From NCBI RefSeq assembly GCF_001039355.2, contig NW_019774280.1, forward strand, positions 224,428-288,427: a DNA stretch of 64,000 nucleotides, read 5' to 3'. This document shows positions 47,261-60,438 of the stretch, piece after piece. The stretch's first letter is position 1. Every line of letters begins with the position of its first letter. A program made the translations under genes and the position numbers. This DNA comes from Lingula anatina (taxonomy: Eukaryota; Brachiopoda; Lingulata; Lingulida; Lingulidae). The notes beneath the pieces were generated by a model, which made no database searches, was not told the DNA's origin, and saw only the letters and a list, made by a program, of their open reading frames with translations.

Positions 47261-50200
47261 GCTTACCTACCTGTACCTGTACCTGTACTGGGCATATATC
47301 CTCTCCATCACATAACAGAAAATGACCCAGCTATGCTGATAACAGGGTGTGAGTTTCCAGTAGACTGTAACTCAGGGTACACGTAACACCAGAGATGAAA
47401 GCTTTTCACAACGGTCACCGCCATGCCAAGAAGCAACGATGCACTAACTAAGTATTAGGGCACTGACATTTTCACCATGAATCTAAACCCTACGACTGAA
47501 CTATTTGGGAAGTATGCGAAGCTCTCATAAATATTAGGGATACGGGTGGGAAGAAGGTGGGTGGTGGGTCTGAGAGTACTCTCTCTCCCAAAAGTCCATC
47601 TCAGTTACCAATACACATAACAGTCAATTGCAAAAAATCTTATCTTACTCAACTAAATACCAGCTTTTCACTGTAGTTAGTTATGTAAAATTTAAACCAA
47701 ATTTTTGGGGTGTCTTTTCTTGATTTCTACCTCAATTTCTTTGCTCAGGTATAGAAAAACAGGAAAAAAACAGAAAAATAGAGAGAAAAGCACATAGCCA
47801 TAATGTCTGAATCTCAAAAGAGATTTGAATTGACAAATTATGTAGATTTCTTCCATTTGAAAGGTTACCATTCTGATTCAATACAATTCCCATTCTGCTC
47901 AGCAACTCCTGCATGCTTCAAATGAACAGCCAAGTTCTGTTCAAAAAGGTCATCTTATTTCATGTCACTCACATCTGAATTCTAGAAGCAGGAATGACTC
48001 TAAACAGGAGTTTGAGAAGCAAGTCTGTTGCTATTATTGGGAAAAAACAGTTAAAAATCAATATGTAAAGATACATAAATACTGGTTGTATGATGTTAAT
48101 GAACAACGATGTTTCAATTTTTGAGTTATTACATCTAAAACGGCTGACGATTCATTGCAAGTTTTTATGTGAGTGACAGAGATTGAAACTCAATACGATA
48201 CAATATCCTCTCTAAAGACAACAAGTGTGGAAGGAGATAGTCCCAAGGGTGGAGCATTTATAGAATGACCAATTAAACCAAAATGACCACTGGTCAATGG
48301 GGGTGATAGGGGCTTGTCAGAACTTTTCCCACTTCCACCACAGGAAGCCACCTAGGTCAATGAGGCCAAGTTTCCTTGATGAGTTCAGTTTCCTTGCATT
48401 AGTTATCTAATCTTTCCTTTGTGAGGTTAAAAACCAAGAATCCTCATACTTGAATTTGAAAATGACTTATATTCCAATATGTCATCATGATAACAAAAAT
48501 ATTTTCTTCAAGCCTAATAAATCCAGTACAATAAATAACTTCTATAACACTTTTGGGTTAAATCACACTTTTTAAATTTTTTCTCATATTTTACACACAA
48601 AATATCTTACTATACGGGCAGCCTACACTTCAATAATATATATTGGCCATAATCACACATATATATTTTTTCTTTCCATGATAAAATTTTTCTTTCCTTA
48701 TCATATCAATCTGATCCCCTAGTTACATAAACACACCAATAGGACCTACACTTTATTTAGACTACGTTTTCAGTCTGCTTATATCTGGAAATTAGTTGTA
48801 TATAGTCTCACTGGAATAAGGCCATCTAAACAGTTGAAGAACATAGACAAACTTTTATTTACTTTCACCCAATATCCAGCATTATGTAAAACAAACCATT
48901 GCTAAAACACACAAATCAGGGGTAGCTTTAAATCACTACTTAGGATTTTGACGTCATGGAGGCATTTTAGGCTGTTTGGTAAACTTGCTAGAGTGCTGCC
49001 GATGCCGCTTAAATGCCATAACATGACACAAACAGAGCAGTTTAACTCTGGCGTGAAAACATCGTTGATTTTGTTTCAACACCACCATATCGCTGTCCTT
49101 AAACAAACTGGGTTGGAGGAGTTTTGACACAAGTGGGGCATATTTTCACTTACTTAGAGACAAATGCACCAATTTGACCAAGGAATAAGGGCAATAACAC
49201 AGTAAGCTGGTGGGAAATTATGGCTAATATTAGGTCATAGGTCCTATGAACTGAGTGGCTTTAATAACAACTTAAATCATGAACCACATAGACTGTGCAT
49301 AAAAAAAATATGCGAAAATGCTACTCTTTGGGCCAGGTGTCTCTAACACCTCCATATTTGTGGTTAATACTTTCTCTGTTACAATTATTTATGGTGAAAT
49401 ATGTATGTATTTAAATTATAAATTTTGTTGAGATTAGTCAATTAAATCTTTGATCTGCTTTTAGATCACACGAATATCTTTGGGTTGCCTCCCAACCAAA
49501 GAACTGTAAAAAAAAATAAAAAATACAACATAATTCAATATAGAATGCAGTCTACATGTTGGCAATCGGAAATGAAAAACTCAAAATCCACCTTCCACCC
49601 ATTTGAGCAGTATGATCAGATTCATTATCACATTGATCACCCATTGACTCCATAAAAAATTTCACACAAAAATTCTTGTTTCAGGTCAAATGCAAGAAAG
49701 CCAGGACCAATTCTCCTTTTACACCTATAACTTATCAGTGGTGGAGCATTTTCCATATTGGCATATGAATGTAATAACTGTACCGAGTGATAGGTGATGG
49801 GAGTCACTTGTACTGCCCGCGGCCAAGTCATGTCAGCCATGTTGAAAGGTAAATTACACCTCTTTCCCCTGACCCTCTTCCACAGATTTTACCACGTGAA
49901 GATTTTTTTCCAGAAAGTCAAATCTAATTCATTTTTGTACCGAATTCCATTGTGTGTCTCCATAAAAAATTTCCCAGACTGCAAATCAAACCATTTTTGT
50001 TACTGTGATGCCATCAACATTATTTCAAATTACTCAAAGTAATATCTATGTCATCTCATTAAGACTGCAGACAAATTTCAGATAAGCATCAACACCTCAT
50101 CTTCATTAATGAACCAGTATTGTTCACAGGATTACCATCAGAAGATATCATCAAAATTTATCACTCTATTTTAGAACTGAAAACTAATCAGAAACAAATT

Positions 50201-52800
50201 CTGGATTGACATTTAGAAAGGAACTCAGTTTTAAAAAATCCAGGAAGTTTTTACACCCCCCCTCCTCCCCCATGCAGACCAATCCCTTGTCCCACAAACA
50301 TGCCTAAACACATTTCCGTTTGTCGTTAATGTACACAAAATCACCAACCTAGATCTTAACCCAGGATTTTCAGGACATGTTTTATAATCTTAAGTCACGT
50401 AACATAACTTTTTTAACGGAAGGAAAAAGAGGGTTATAAACATTAGCTTGTGATTACATCATTTTCAGGTAAAATCTCATCCAAGAAGATCTGATAAATT
50501 TGTCCAAGCATAAAACTGTACAAAATGTTTTAAACACAGCTGACGAATCCAGTGCTTTCCTTTTAAATTCTTCCAGTTTAATTTCTGCCGGTAATATCCA
50601 GTCATCGCATCATATTAATGACCCCAGACCTCAAACAATGCCCCTTGAAAAGATAACCATTTTAAAACAATAACCAGCTTCTAAACACAGTGCATCCAAA
50701 CAGACCCTGGTATATCTTGCATTCCATCACGGTTGACAGAACATTCTCTTTTCTTGATTACCAAGGCCTGCATGATGTTGAACATTAATTTGGGCCTGGA
50801 TACCACAGACAAACTACAGCCTGTTTAAAAGGCCAGTTATTATGCAGAGGGGGTGAATGCACTCCCTGTTAGTGACACCACAGGTATTTGACTTCTACAG
50901 GTGAAAATTTACCCCTCTCCCTCACCCATCATGACGCAGATATTTCACTAATATTTGGTCATTTATTCAACCTGTGCATTTCACAGCAATCTTAGCTGCA
51001 AAATCAAGGGTCCTTTCACCATACTTTACAATGTAAGAAAAGAAGGAGGAGGGAGGATTCCAGGTTTTGGCGCATGACATAAAAATATTTTGAAATTATC
51101 CAAGCATTAGCAATAATTACCATTTCTACTTGTTTTACTGTTCAATTCTGTAAATTCTCCAATTAAAAAAATTATGACAAGAATTTTATTTTTCAGATAT
51201 TCTCATTAAATCCTTATTTGTTGTGCTACTTCTGCCTCTGTTTGAATGCTTTAAACTTAATTCATAATACACAACAAAAACAAATCAATGAAACTTACAG
51301 GGTAGTTTAATGTCTCTTAACTTCTCATGCATAAAAACACTAACACATTTAGGTGCAAATGCTCAAAACAAGCACATTCTAAATCAGTTAATGTGTGAGC
51401 TAATAGGTCGAAAAAAATCAGTCTAGGTTTCACGCCTCCTTTCCTCAGACTTTCGGACAAAAAGAAAAATTATTCTGATTAAAATAAAGTTACTTAATTG
51501 TGTTCCATTGCAGCAAACTCGTTTTTTTTTTTTTTTTTTTTTTTTTTTTTGAGAACCAAACAGATGAAAATACACAAACTTTGTTTAAATCCCTAGTCTC
51601 AAATTAGCCTCACTCTAAAATCAAGTTCATATACCTTGAAATGTTGAAGAGGAACTCAACCGGAACAACAGCAACATCCCTAGGAGCTACATTAACTTCA
51701 CCTTTAAGATCCACCATTGAGACCCAACTAAAAGCTCTATTCAACCTAGAGAGAGGAGAGGAGCCAAACCCCCAAAAGTCACTTACTGGGCACCTCCATA
51801 ATGAGGTTCACTTCAATGTCTGTGCTACACAGTAAACTAATCCCCACTACAATAGGCCCATGATAATAAGGCCCTCTTTTCTACTATACAGGTATCTTAT
51901 TATTAAGGCTCTCTCTGTCCTCTTCTATTGAAAACCAGGCAGTCTTCTTTTCTAGAGGAGCAGGTATATAAAATGAAGGCCAGCTGTGTTATGGGACAGT
52001 GTTAGAAGACAGATTAATTTTGTAGTTACCAAACTGGAATCTTCAGGAGAATGTGTCTCAAGTTCTCAGGTACAGAGTTCACAATGCCCACCCCAAAATA
52101 ATAAATAAAATTTAAAAAAATTAAAAGTACAGCTTCGTAAACAAGAATCTCCATACTCACTTTATATAATCCTAAAAGAATCAGTCCTTTAAATATTAAA
52201 GAGACGGTTTTCTGTCCCAGTTTCAAGAAATCCCGTTTGTTCCAGTTCAAAGCTGACTTGCTGGTGAAGTCTGTTCTTCTTCACAAACCGTATACTTAAT
52301 ATGCCAGGAAATGTCCAAATGCTAACACTGCTTAATCCCAGTCTGCGGCAAACAGTTAATGCTCCATCAGTAAAAATGTCCCGATGTTAAACATCCAGCT
52401 GATTTCAAATACATGTCAGTAACACCTTCCTGCACTTTTGCTTTTGCTCAGGCTGGTAACAAATCTTTTCCAATTACGCTCAGAAAGGCCCCAAAAAGAT
52501 CTAATCCAGTTCAATTTAGCAGGATATCCTTTCTAATTTAAAAACACACTTACTTAAAATCTGTGGATCATCAAAACGCCGCAAGCTGTTTCCACAGTCA
52601 GTAATGTACTCGGTCCATGTGCAGCTTCACACTTGCTCTGTAAGTTCGCACATTAGGGCAATATACAGTCCACACTGGTAGTATACAACCTCACTGTAAA
52701 CTTTAAACCCCGTCTCACAACTCTTAATCCAGTTGGCTTAAAGTTAAAGACGGCTAAATCCCGTTGAAAGATATGGCTTCCTTTTAGTTCAATATAGTTT
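47261..52800. other. No gene seen
   Basis: AT-rich sequence without exons I can support. A 29-base T run lies at 51522-51550, and a GC-richer stretch begins near 52250. Confidence 0.4.
51522..51550. repeat. Poly-T run
   Basis: 29 T in a row. On the minus strand this is a poly-A, possibly a retroelement tail. Confidence 0.9.
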
Positions 52801-52802
52801 AC

Positions 52803-52930
52803 CTAGCTCTCGTGTGATGATACGGCGACTGGGTCTACTCTTAGAGTGAGCGGTGACAGCGCCACTACACTCCTTCTCATCTTACTATAAAGTTTACGGC
52901 TCAGTACACGCACCATCCACAGCCGGGGCT
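52803..52930 (-). promoter_or_regulatory. Candidate promoter and untranslated first exon
   Basis: A GC-richer stretch with several CpG and AGCGG/GGCGAC words ends on the minus strand at a good donor (GAGAGCTAG|GTAAAC, exon end 52803). A minus-strand start here would fit a distant first exon for the semaphorin. However, a TATAAAG at 52885 is on the plus strand and no coding start is tied to it. Confidence 0.2.
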
Positions 52931-54097
52931 ACAACTTGTTTGAAAGCCATCTAGCGGAAAAACGGGACTTTAATGAGCCTTGCCTGCAGGCTTTAATGGC
53001 ACTACGGTTATGGTTGTGGAATGTTGGTTACGCTTTTTTTTTTTTAACGTTAAATTTACCTGTATATATTTTTAACCGATTATTGGAGTGTGTCGTAATT
53101 CTGCTCTGGTGGTTGATTATAAATATTGCGCTTAATTTTCTACTAACAGTATTTTAAATCTAAATTATATTTTAACATCTTTTTAATAATGCTGTTTTAA
53201 AATGAGTCAATGTAAATAAAACTAATCAAAAATTTGGTCTTACTTCTATTAAACAAATATCAAAGCAAATTTTCTTCAGAAAAAACAAAACAAAGTTAGT
53301 TTTATATACATAAGAATTAGCTGTATTAAATAAAATGAATGCATAAAAACTGAATTAAGACTGCACAAAAAGTACAATAAAACAGGACTTTCTGTTTTTG
53401 CCTTTAACAACAAAACATTGACATATCTTATTCCACAACATGTTTATTCTGATCCTTGTCCTTTATATATTCTAGAAACCATTCTCCAGGCCTCCCTGTG
53501 AGTTTAACAAGGGTGTTGTCTCGTAGGAAAAAAAAGAAAATGAAAAGAGAGAGCTATTTTAATAATGTCTTATCTTATTCACCTCATGTTTGTCAAGTTA
53601 TTATATTTCAAGTGCAACCAGTGACGGTTGCTTGTTTGTGCACTCTTTTTTTCAGATAATCTGATTAAACTAGTGTAGTACTTATAGAAGCATGTGTTTA
53701 GAAATATAACTGCAGTGAGTTGGCAGTTTTCCATCAGGAAAGTCTGCTTTCCTTGGTCTACCTTGTTTAATTTTGAAGACCCCCCCCCAAAAAAAAAATA
53801 AAAAAGATTGGCTAAAAAACAACTTTTTTACTGTAAACTGAAGCACAGTCAGAAAAAAATCATTAAAAGGAGGAAATTGCTAGTAGCTCATAGGGCTAAA
53901 TTAAAGAATCCAAACTCCATCTTAACATACAAAAACCATTAAAAATATCTTAACAAGGGAAACATATAAGTGTTGAAATTCTACTCCTTCAGTGTATTTT
54001 TTGTCGTCTTTTCTCTCCAGCTCATTACTGTCACTAAAAAAATGGGTGATTGTTCAAAATTTTAGAACCGTCTCCACATTGTTTCAGATGAGTTACA

Positions 54098-54165
54098 GCA
54101 AGTGTCCAATCAGAAAGCAGCTTTGTCTTGGGTAGGCGGAGCTTTGCATAAGTGGGCGGGGCAAC
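54098..54165 (+). promoter_or_regulatory. CCAAT and GC-box rich stretch
   Basis: GTCCAATCAG, then AGGCGGAGCTTTGCATAAG and GTGGGCGGGGC within 70 bases. This resembles a compact promoter, but the core AGGCGGAGCT also occurs on the minus strand near 63455. A shared repeat is as likely. Confidence 0.25.
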
Positions 54166-57100
54166 AATGATTTGGTAATTAAACACTGAACACAAGGAGT
54201 AGCCCCAGACATCACACAGCAGATCTGTTCACACTTACCCAAAATTGGACCGGGTTTGATGCAGTCTAAAACTGGTTTCAAAGGATAATTCCCTTAAAGA
54301 AGCATGGTCTTTTTCTTTTTTAATTGGATAAATGCTGAAGTTTTTTGTTTTTTTTTGGTGGGTGGGTGGGAGGGGGGGGGGTACCAAAAACGCCGTCTTA
54401 AGTTTTGCCTATTTATAGGTTCATAATTATACTCCATGAAACCAAGGCAGTATATATATATAATCTTGATAATGGTAACTATCTATTTTCAAGATATATG
54501 AGATTGTTTTGTGCTCTAGCCCCAATGTCAACTTTAATGAATGAATACTTTTCTACCCTGTTTAAGCAAAAGGTGTCCTGCAATTGGGGTTGTTGAAGAT
54601 AAAAAAATTTACCTTCAGGTCTACCCCCCCCCCCCACACCCCATGGCTACCTGTTACACCTGCATCTTATCAAATCTTAGACAAATTCTTCCTATTCCAA
54701 TGACCATCCATTAACCTTAATGCCCTCTGATATTAAGACCAATCCATTTAGGACTAATTAACTTGTAATGAAGGCTTTTAACAGGAAATACTGACATTCA
54801 TAAATCACCCCATATAAAAATCTCCCAGATAATAAAACAGTACGGCATAGCATTACCTGTGGGTATAGGAACATTTATGTGAATGGAAAGAAATAAAACA
54901 TGTTTTTCCCATATAACTTTTGGAGTAATTTGCTAAATTTTGAAAATGATATTTTTTCTCACAGCTACTTTAATATATTTTTAGTAATTAAACCTTCATT
55001 ACATCTCTGCCTGAGGCATGAGTATATGTTATAGGCAAGTGTTTTTTTTTAATACAAAAAGCTTGGGATTAGTTTGGCAGCGAGGTATTCAACTAATGAA
55101 AGTTTTAATAATTATAATGTACAGAAAATAAGTGAATATTATTCTTACAAAAACAGAAATTCAATACAGGTTCGCAGATGCAATTTACTCAAGTGAGTTT
55201 TGGATAGAATTTGTCTTGGCAATTAAGGAAAAACTGTTGAAAATTCCAAGAAAGTAGCTTTTTTGCCACATAAAGTGCACAATACACGCCTTTAAAATAA
55301 GTACTCGATACACGGAGCTTCATGCCCAGGTACATTTCCTCAACCTAGTAATAACCAGACAGTGCCTACCACTAACACAGCAGATGTTTTATTACATGAT
55401 ATTTCAGTAGGGTAGACAGTTAGGTAATGGTTTATAAGCCTGGATAAGATTAATCAGACGCATGTGTATTTACTCTACCTCTGGGAACTGCAGGATCCTG
55501 CCTTCAGACAGATGCCTAGATGCTTTATTCTAAATAAACTGTCTCTGTAGAGTTTACTGATTGGCAATATGAAATACTCCTAATGGCTGTCTTCAAGGTA
55601 CCTCAGGTTTCATTTCCAAGAAAAGACAGTCCTCTTAATATCAGTTGAAAATGATATTTAAATGAGCAAAGTGAACAACATATGGCAGACAGTCAGTTTG
55701 GAGACAAGATATTTGCAGAAGAGTCACCGTTAATCAGCCTCAGTCTGGAAGTACAGAGACAGCAAGTGAAAACAAAAAAGATGAGACGCACAGATAAGAT
55801 ACACCATAAGCTTGCATCACACCTTCTTATAGTTTCCTTGCTCAATTACAAATGCCAGCATCTCAGACTGTCACTCTCTTGTCACAGTGCTCTTTAATTA
55901 TTCCAAAAAGATCTCCCATCAGTCAGAAGAAAGATGATTCCAATCAGTAAATATCTGATATTTTGTTTTCTCTGCATGAGATAATACAATCAACAATCCC
56001 CAGTGTAGGTATCACTTGCTTTTATGATTCCTGTCCCAGATACATGTACACATTCCCTGCACATACATCCATGTCCTAGCTTGCCTATTTTGTTTCAGCA
56101 AATTATCTAAATATTCAGCTGTATATCATTATCATTACTACTATTTAAAACAATTCTTATGTTGCTTTTTAATTCTTTTGAACTCAATAAAACATAAACC
56201 GTCAAATGGTCTTTGAATTTATCATTTTTTTTTTTTGTTGAAAAAAATTAGGTGCCAATGGTTTGAGCTCTCAATCTCAATCAGATTTCAAATGGATCCA
56301 TAAAATTATACAGCTTTCATTGATGGAACGGCACATCTTGAGGCATAACAAGATTGGGATGTTACATCAATGATGTAAATCTGTAAGACTGGAACCTAGT
56401 TCATTGAATAATTTTCCTTTATACGCACAGGAAATTTCAGACCCCAAATTGAGAACTAATCCACTTTGCAACATCCAGTTTCAAATCTGTCTTAATCAGG
56501 CCTGTCTTTATTAGTTTATTACTTGCAGATATATTCCACTGCAGTTTAATTATTTCACTTTACGGAATAAGGGACCAATTGTAGGTATCTGACTCATAGA
56601 AGCTAATGAAATTTATATCCAAGATTTACATTTCCTTTGAGAAATCTCATTGCTGGTTTTGATAGGAAATGATTTTGATTGTCTAACAATCCAAATTAAA
56701 CATAAAAGTTAGGAAATTAAAAGCAGCCATCTACATGTCATATGAGAAGTATGACTGCAGATTCATATGAAAATATCTTTTATGGCTTTAGAATTCATAT
56801 AAGGTCAATGACAAAGATAGCAAAAAGAATCACTGAAAGTTAATTCAGCAAATAGGGATTTATGAAACTTACTGTTAAAATGTATATTTAAATTGGAAAA
56901 ATCATCTGCATATATCTACGTATGATGTTTTAATGTCTTCTGAATTTTTTTTACAAAAACATTTAATATAATATTACAAAAGAAATGCCATAATATTTTT
57001 CAAGAAAACCTGTCACATTCAACAATTGTTTTCAAATAAAGCAGCTTCAATAGTCACTTCACACAATATTATAACATTTGAGGCCAATCACTGAAAATAT

Positions 57101-57216
57101 TACGGTCAATGTTTTGATTCAAAACGATGCTATATAAATTCAAAGCCATGATTGATTTTTGTCATAACACTGCTACATACACCAGTATTTTCCCACAACT
57201 TCTATATTCTTTTCAT

Positions 57217-57395
57217 GGGGGCGTCTCGATAGTCCAAAGGTTCATTGGTCCGAAGGTTCATTGGTCCGAAAAGTGGTAACATTTTCATCGATTTTTTAAT
57301 CAAGGGTTAATTCATTGGTCCGAAGGTTCTATAGTGAATATTCGGACCAATGAACCTTCGGACTATTGAACCTTCGGACTATTGCTACGGCCCCC
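57217..57395. mobile_element. Fold-back MITE with 7-8 base target duplication
   Basis: The ends GGGGGCGTCTCGATAGTCC and the complement of the right end (GGGGGCCGTAGCAATAGTCC) are inverted repeats. Inside, TTCATTGGTCCGAAGG-type units repeat on both arms, so the whole element folds into a long hairpin. It is flanked by TTTTCAT (57210-57216 and 57396-57402), or CTTTTCAT if one edge C is counted. That fits a hAT-like target duplication. No coding capacity. Confidence 0.85.
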
Positions 57396-57992
57396 TTTTC
57401 ATAGCTTTCTCTGCCATATCACAAGAATTTATTGGCATGCTTTTCACCAAAGTCATAAGTCGGGTCTCTTCTGAATTTTTCTTGAATTGGTTAACTTCAA
57501 TCACAGTGCATTTGTGAATATAGATCAAATCATGCACCATCTTATATGAGCCTAAGCATGGCTAAATTGCACACTATTTTGATGAATGACAATTACTAGT
57601 ACCTTTTATATCATGAAATATAAAATTATTTAAAATTGGCTGGTAAAAATAAAACAAGTCCTTCACACGAACATGCACATATGTGTCCGTGCACACTCAC
57701 AAACACGCATTCACACATACATGTATGCAGGTACACACGCACCAAGACAGCTATAAAAGAGCCTTAGCTGAATAATTTTGTAGGTGACTATTCACAGGTG
57801 ACTGTTCAACAATTTCCCTCAGTCCATTCACTATAGATTGGGTGTTCTACATGCACTCAATTACAAATACATTGCTCCCCCCCCCATACACACATTTACG
57901 CATCCACACACACAGTAATAAAACTTCAGTTACAATCTAGTTCAGCATTTATCTTACTGTGGCTGGTGTTAATATGTCCTCTTGTACATTAA

Positions 57993-59103
57993 CCCCATAG
58001 GATCCAGTTAATGCTGACCCATAAAGCTATGCTGTGCCCAATTAATTCTGTGAGCTAGCCTTGAAAAGCCGGGTCACCTCAATAAATTGGTCATAATTTA
58101 TTTGTTTGCCTTTATTACCCATACAAAGTATACATTTTTAAAAAGCCAATATTTCAAGCTAAATGAAAATAGAATTACATTTAAATTCAACATGCAGTAT
58201 CAAAAGTTATAGCCGGTTAAAAACTACATTTTCATTTGGTAATGGGTAAAATAAAACAAAGTTGATTTATCTTATGCACATCAATTTTTTATTTCTACAT
58301 ACATTTGCCTGAAAATTCACAGGGATGATGTCAATTATAGTAACTTGCAATCCAGGAAATTTCAGCAATTTATCTTTATCAATTTTTAAGTTATGATCGT
58401 TTTGCTATTAGGTATGCCAGCTTTTCAGCTCACCTGAACATCGTGGCCAGAGCTGAATAGAAGTCAAATTTTTACACCATTTATGACAAAAACATCTTTA
58501 AAACTTATATCAAGAATAAAGGAATATCATCCCCACTGTTTATATCACTGTCACTCGAAAACACCTTATCAGTGTCGAAGTTTTCAATCATTTCAATAAC
58601 AGTATTCATTCGCAGGCCCCTTCCGTAGTGAGAAGTCGCCATTTTGATTTTACTTTCACCAGCTAGGTCTAGAAAATCGCCGATTTCTCGCTCATATATA
58701 TTTCTATCGTCCTTTATATCATAAATAAATGAATATCAACGCCACTGTCTATGTTACTGTCACACGAAAACTTCTCTTCAAAGTCCGGATTTTTAATCAT
58801 TTCAATAACAGTATCCCTTCGCAGGTCCCTACCGTAGCGAGGAGCCGCCATCTTGATTTTATTTTCTCCAACTAAGTCTTGAAAATCGCCGTTTTCTCGC
58901 TCATATATATTTCTATCGCCTTTAAAAATGGTGGCAATGAGAGACAAGAAACATACCCGGATGTTAAACTATATATCATTTCATGACTCACGATTCAAAA
59001 GAGTACAGAAGACGATCTTTCCAAGATACGCACATATGCGGTTCTGGGCGTTTGGGGTAAGCGATAATTGAACCGCACATATGCGGTGACGGGCTCTATG
59101 GGG
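57993..59103 (-). mobile_element. Internally deleted piggyBac-like element
   Basis: The ends begin CCCCATAG on both sides in inverted orientation and are flanked by TTAA at 57989-57992 and 59104-59107, the target site of piggyBac transposons. Near the right end CGCACATATGCG occurs twice as a subterminal repeat. The 1.1-kb length is too short for a full transposase, and only an N-terminal-like fragment remains (58947-58714, duplicated). It is thus a non-autonomous remnant. Family assignment rests on TTAA, the CCC end and the acidic N-terminal style. Confidence 0.7.
58523..58925 (-). pseudogene. Tandem-duplicated transposase N-terminal fragment
   Basis: Two units about 209 bases apart (58523 and 58732). 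On the minus strand the right unit reads through MAAPRYGRDLRRDTVIEMIK and an acidic Asp/Ser stretch to a TAA-type stop near 58714. The left unit gives the related MATSHYGRGLRMNTVIEMIE. Both probably derive from the start of a piggyBac-type transposase; the catalytic region is absent. Confidence 0.5.
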
Positions 59104-60401
59104 TTAATTAAGTAAACCACAAGACAGAGATATGATTTCATCATAATCAGAATTAATCATTGGCGCACTCACACAAGGATCACTTAGACGAATATTGAGT
59201 CAAGTATTACAGAACTTATTGTAATCAGAATAGCACCTGGGTACCAAGAGAAGAACATTTATCTGGGGATGAAGAAGAGGATGAGAAGAACCTCACATTT
59301 CACAAATTATAGAAATCTTTGAAAAAAACCTGCAAAATTTTGATCAATCTGCCCCATGGTAGTGTGAACGCGCCTGAAGAGACATGTTTCATGAATCTCC
59401 TCAATTTCTGATCAATGATTCCAATAAGGAAATCTCAAAGAGAGATTGATCTCCTCGTAACTATAGCGTAAATGCGTTCACATCTTCTGATGCAATTTTC
59501 ATAAATCTCATTAATTTTAATCAATGAAGGTACATTGCAATAGATGAATCTTGTGCGCATGAAAATGATACGTAAGGATGTGTAATCTTGTCTTTGAATT
59601 ACTTTTGAATACCTAATAACTGGGGATGTCATATAATGTTGTTTACAGAATGTACATGTGCTATATTCAATGGGGGAAAATGCCTTTGCCTTGCAGTGAA
59701 ACTTTAATTGCCATTTTATTACAGACAAATGTAAATTTATGCACCATGAGGAGTTCTGAATTCTTAACAGGTATAAAAAGAGCAATGCTTAATACCACCA
59801 CAATATCCAGGCCAGTAGCCAACTATTTCAAAAAAAAAGGGGGGGGGGGTATTTCTCTTCAAATAGGTGGACCTGTACATCATAATGGCTAATTTTTTCA
59901 CAGCAGTAGTTTCCTGGCCAAAAAGGTGGCTCATTTCACACACACACCCCTCTCCCAGGAATCCCCCTGTAGAGGACCTGATAACTCAGAAACAACACAT
60001 GGTCTAAATTCATGTGGAATCAGTGGCATTCAGTCCCATACACATTACTAAATATAACATTGCCACTTGTTAGGAGTAAGTATATAATACTTGGCATTCT
60101 ACAACTCCCCATAGATACCCTGTTTAGTTATAACGTATCTCAAGAGTATTGAAATCATCCTCATTACAAAAGCATTTACCATATAGCAGCAGCAGCTCAA
60201 TGAGATGATAGGACATATGTAAGATTTTTGGCAAAAAAACATCATGCAGACTAAATATTTTTGTAATAGCTGCAACACATTACATTTTAGACACAGTCAA
60301 AAGTTTTTTCATACATGTACTGGTAAATATTCTTAATTTAGTCAGTTATATTTGCCATATTTTATAGGTACACAGTGCATGTACACCTAGTGTGTGTACT
60401 A

Positions 60402-60404
<3 letters not shown>

Positions 60405-60435
<31 letters not shown>
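60405..60435. repeat. (TG)n microsatellite
   Basis: About sixteen TG units. Confidence 0.97.

Positions 60436-60438
<3 letters not shown>

Noticed and set aside
59435-59785. 116-codon minus-strand frame
   Set aside because: Composition is that of AT-rich random sequence; no motif, acceptor or donor.
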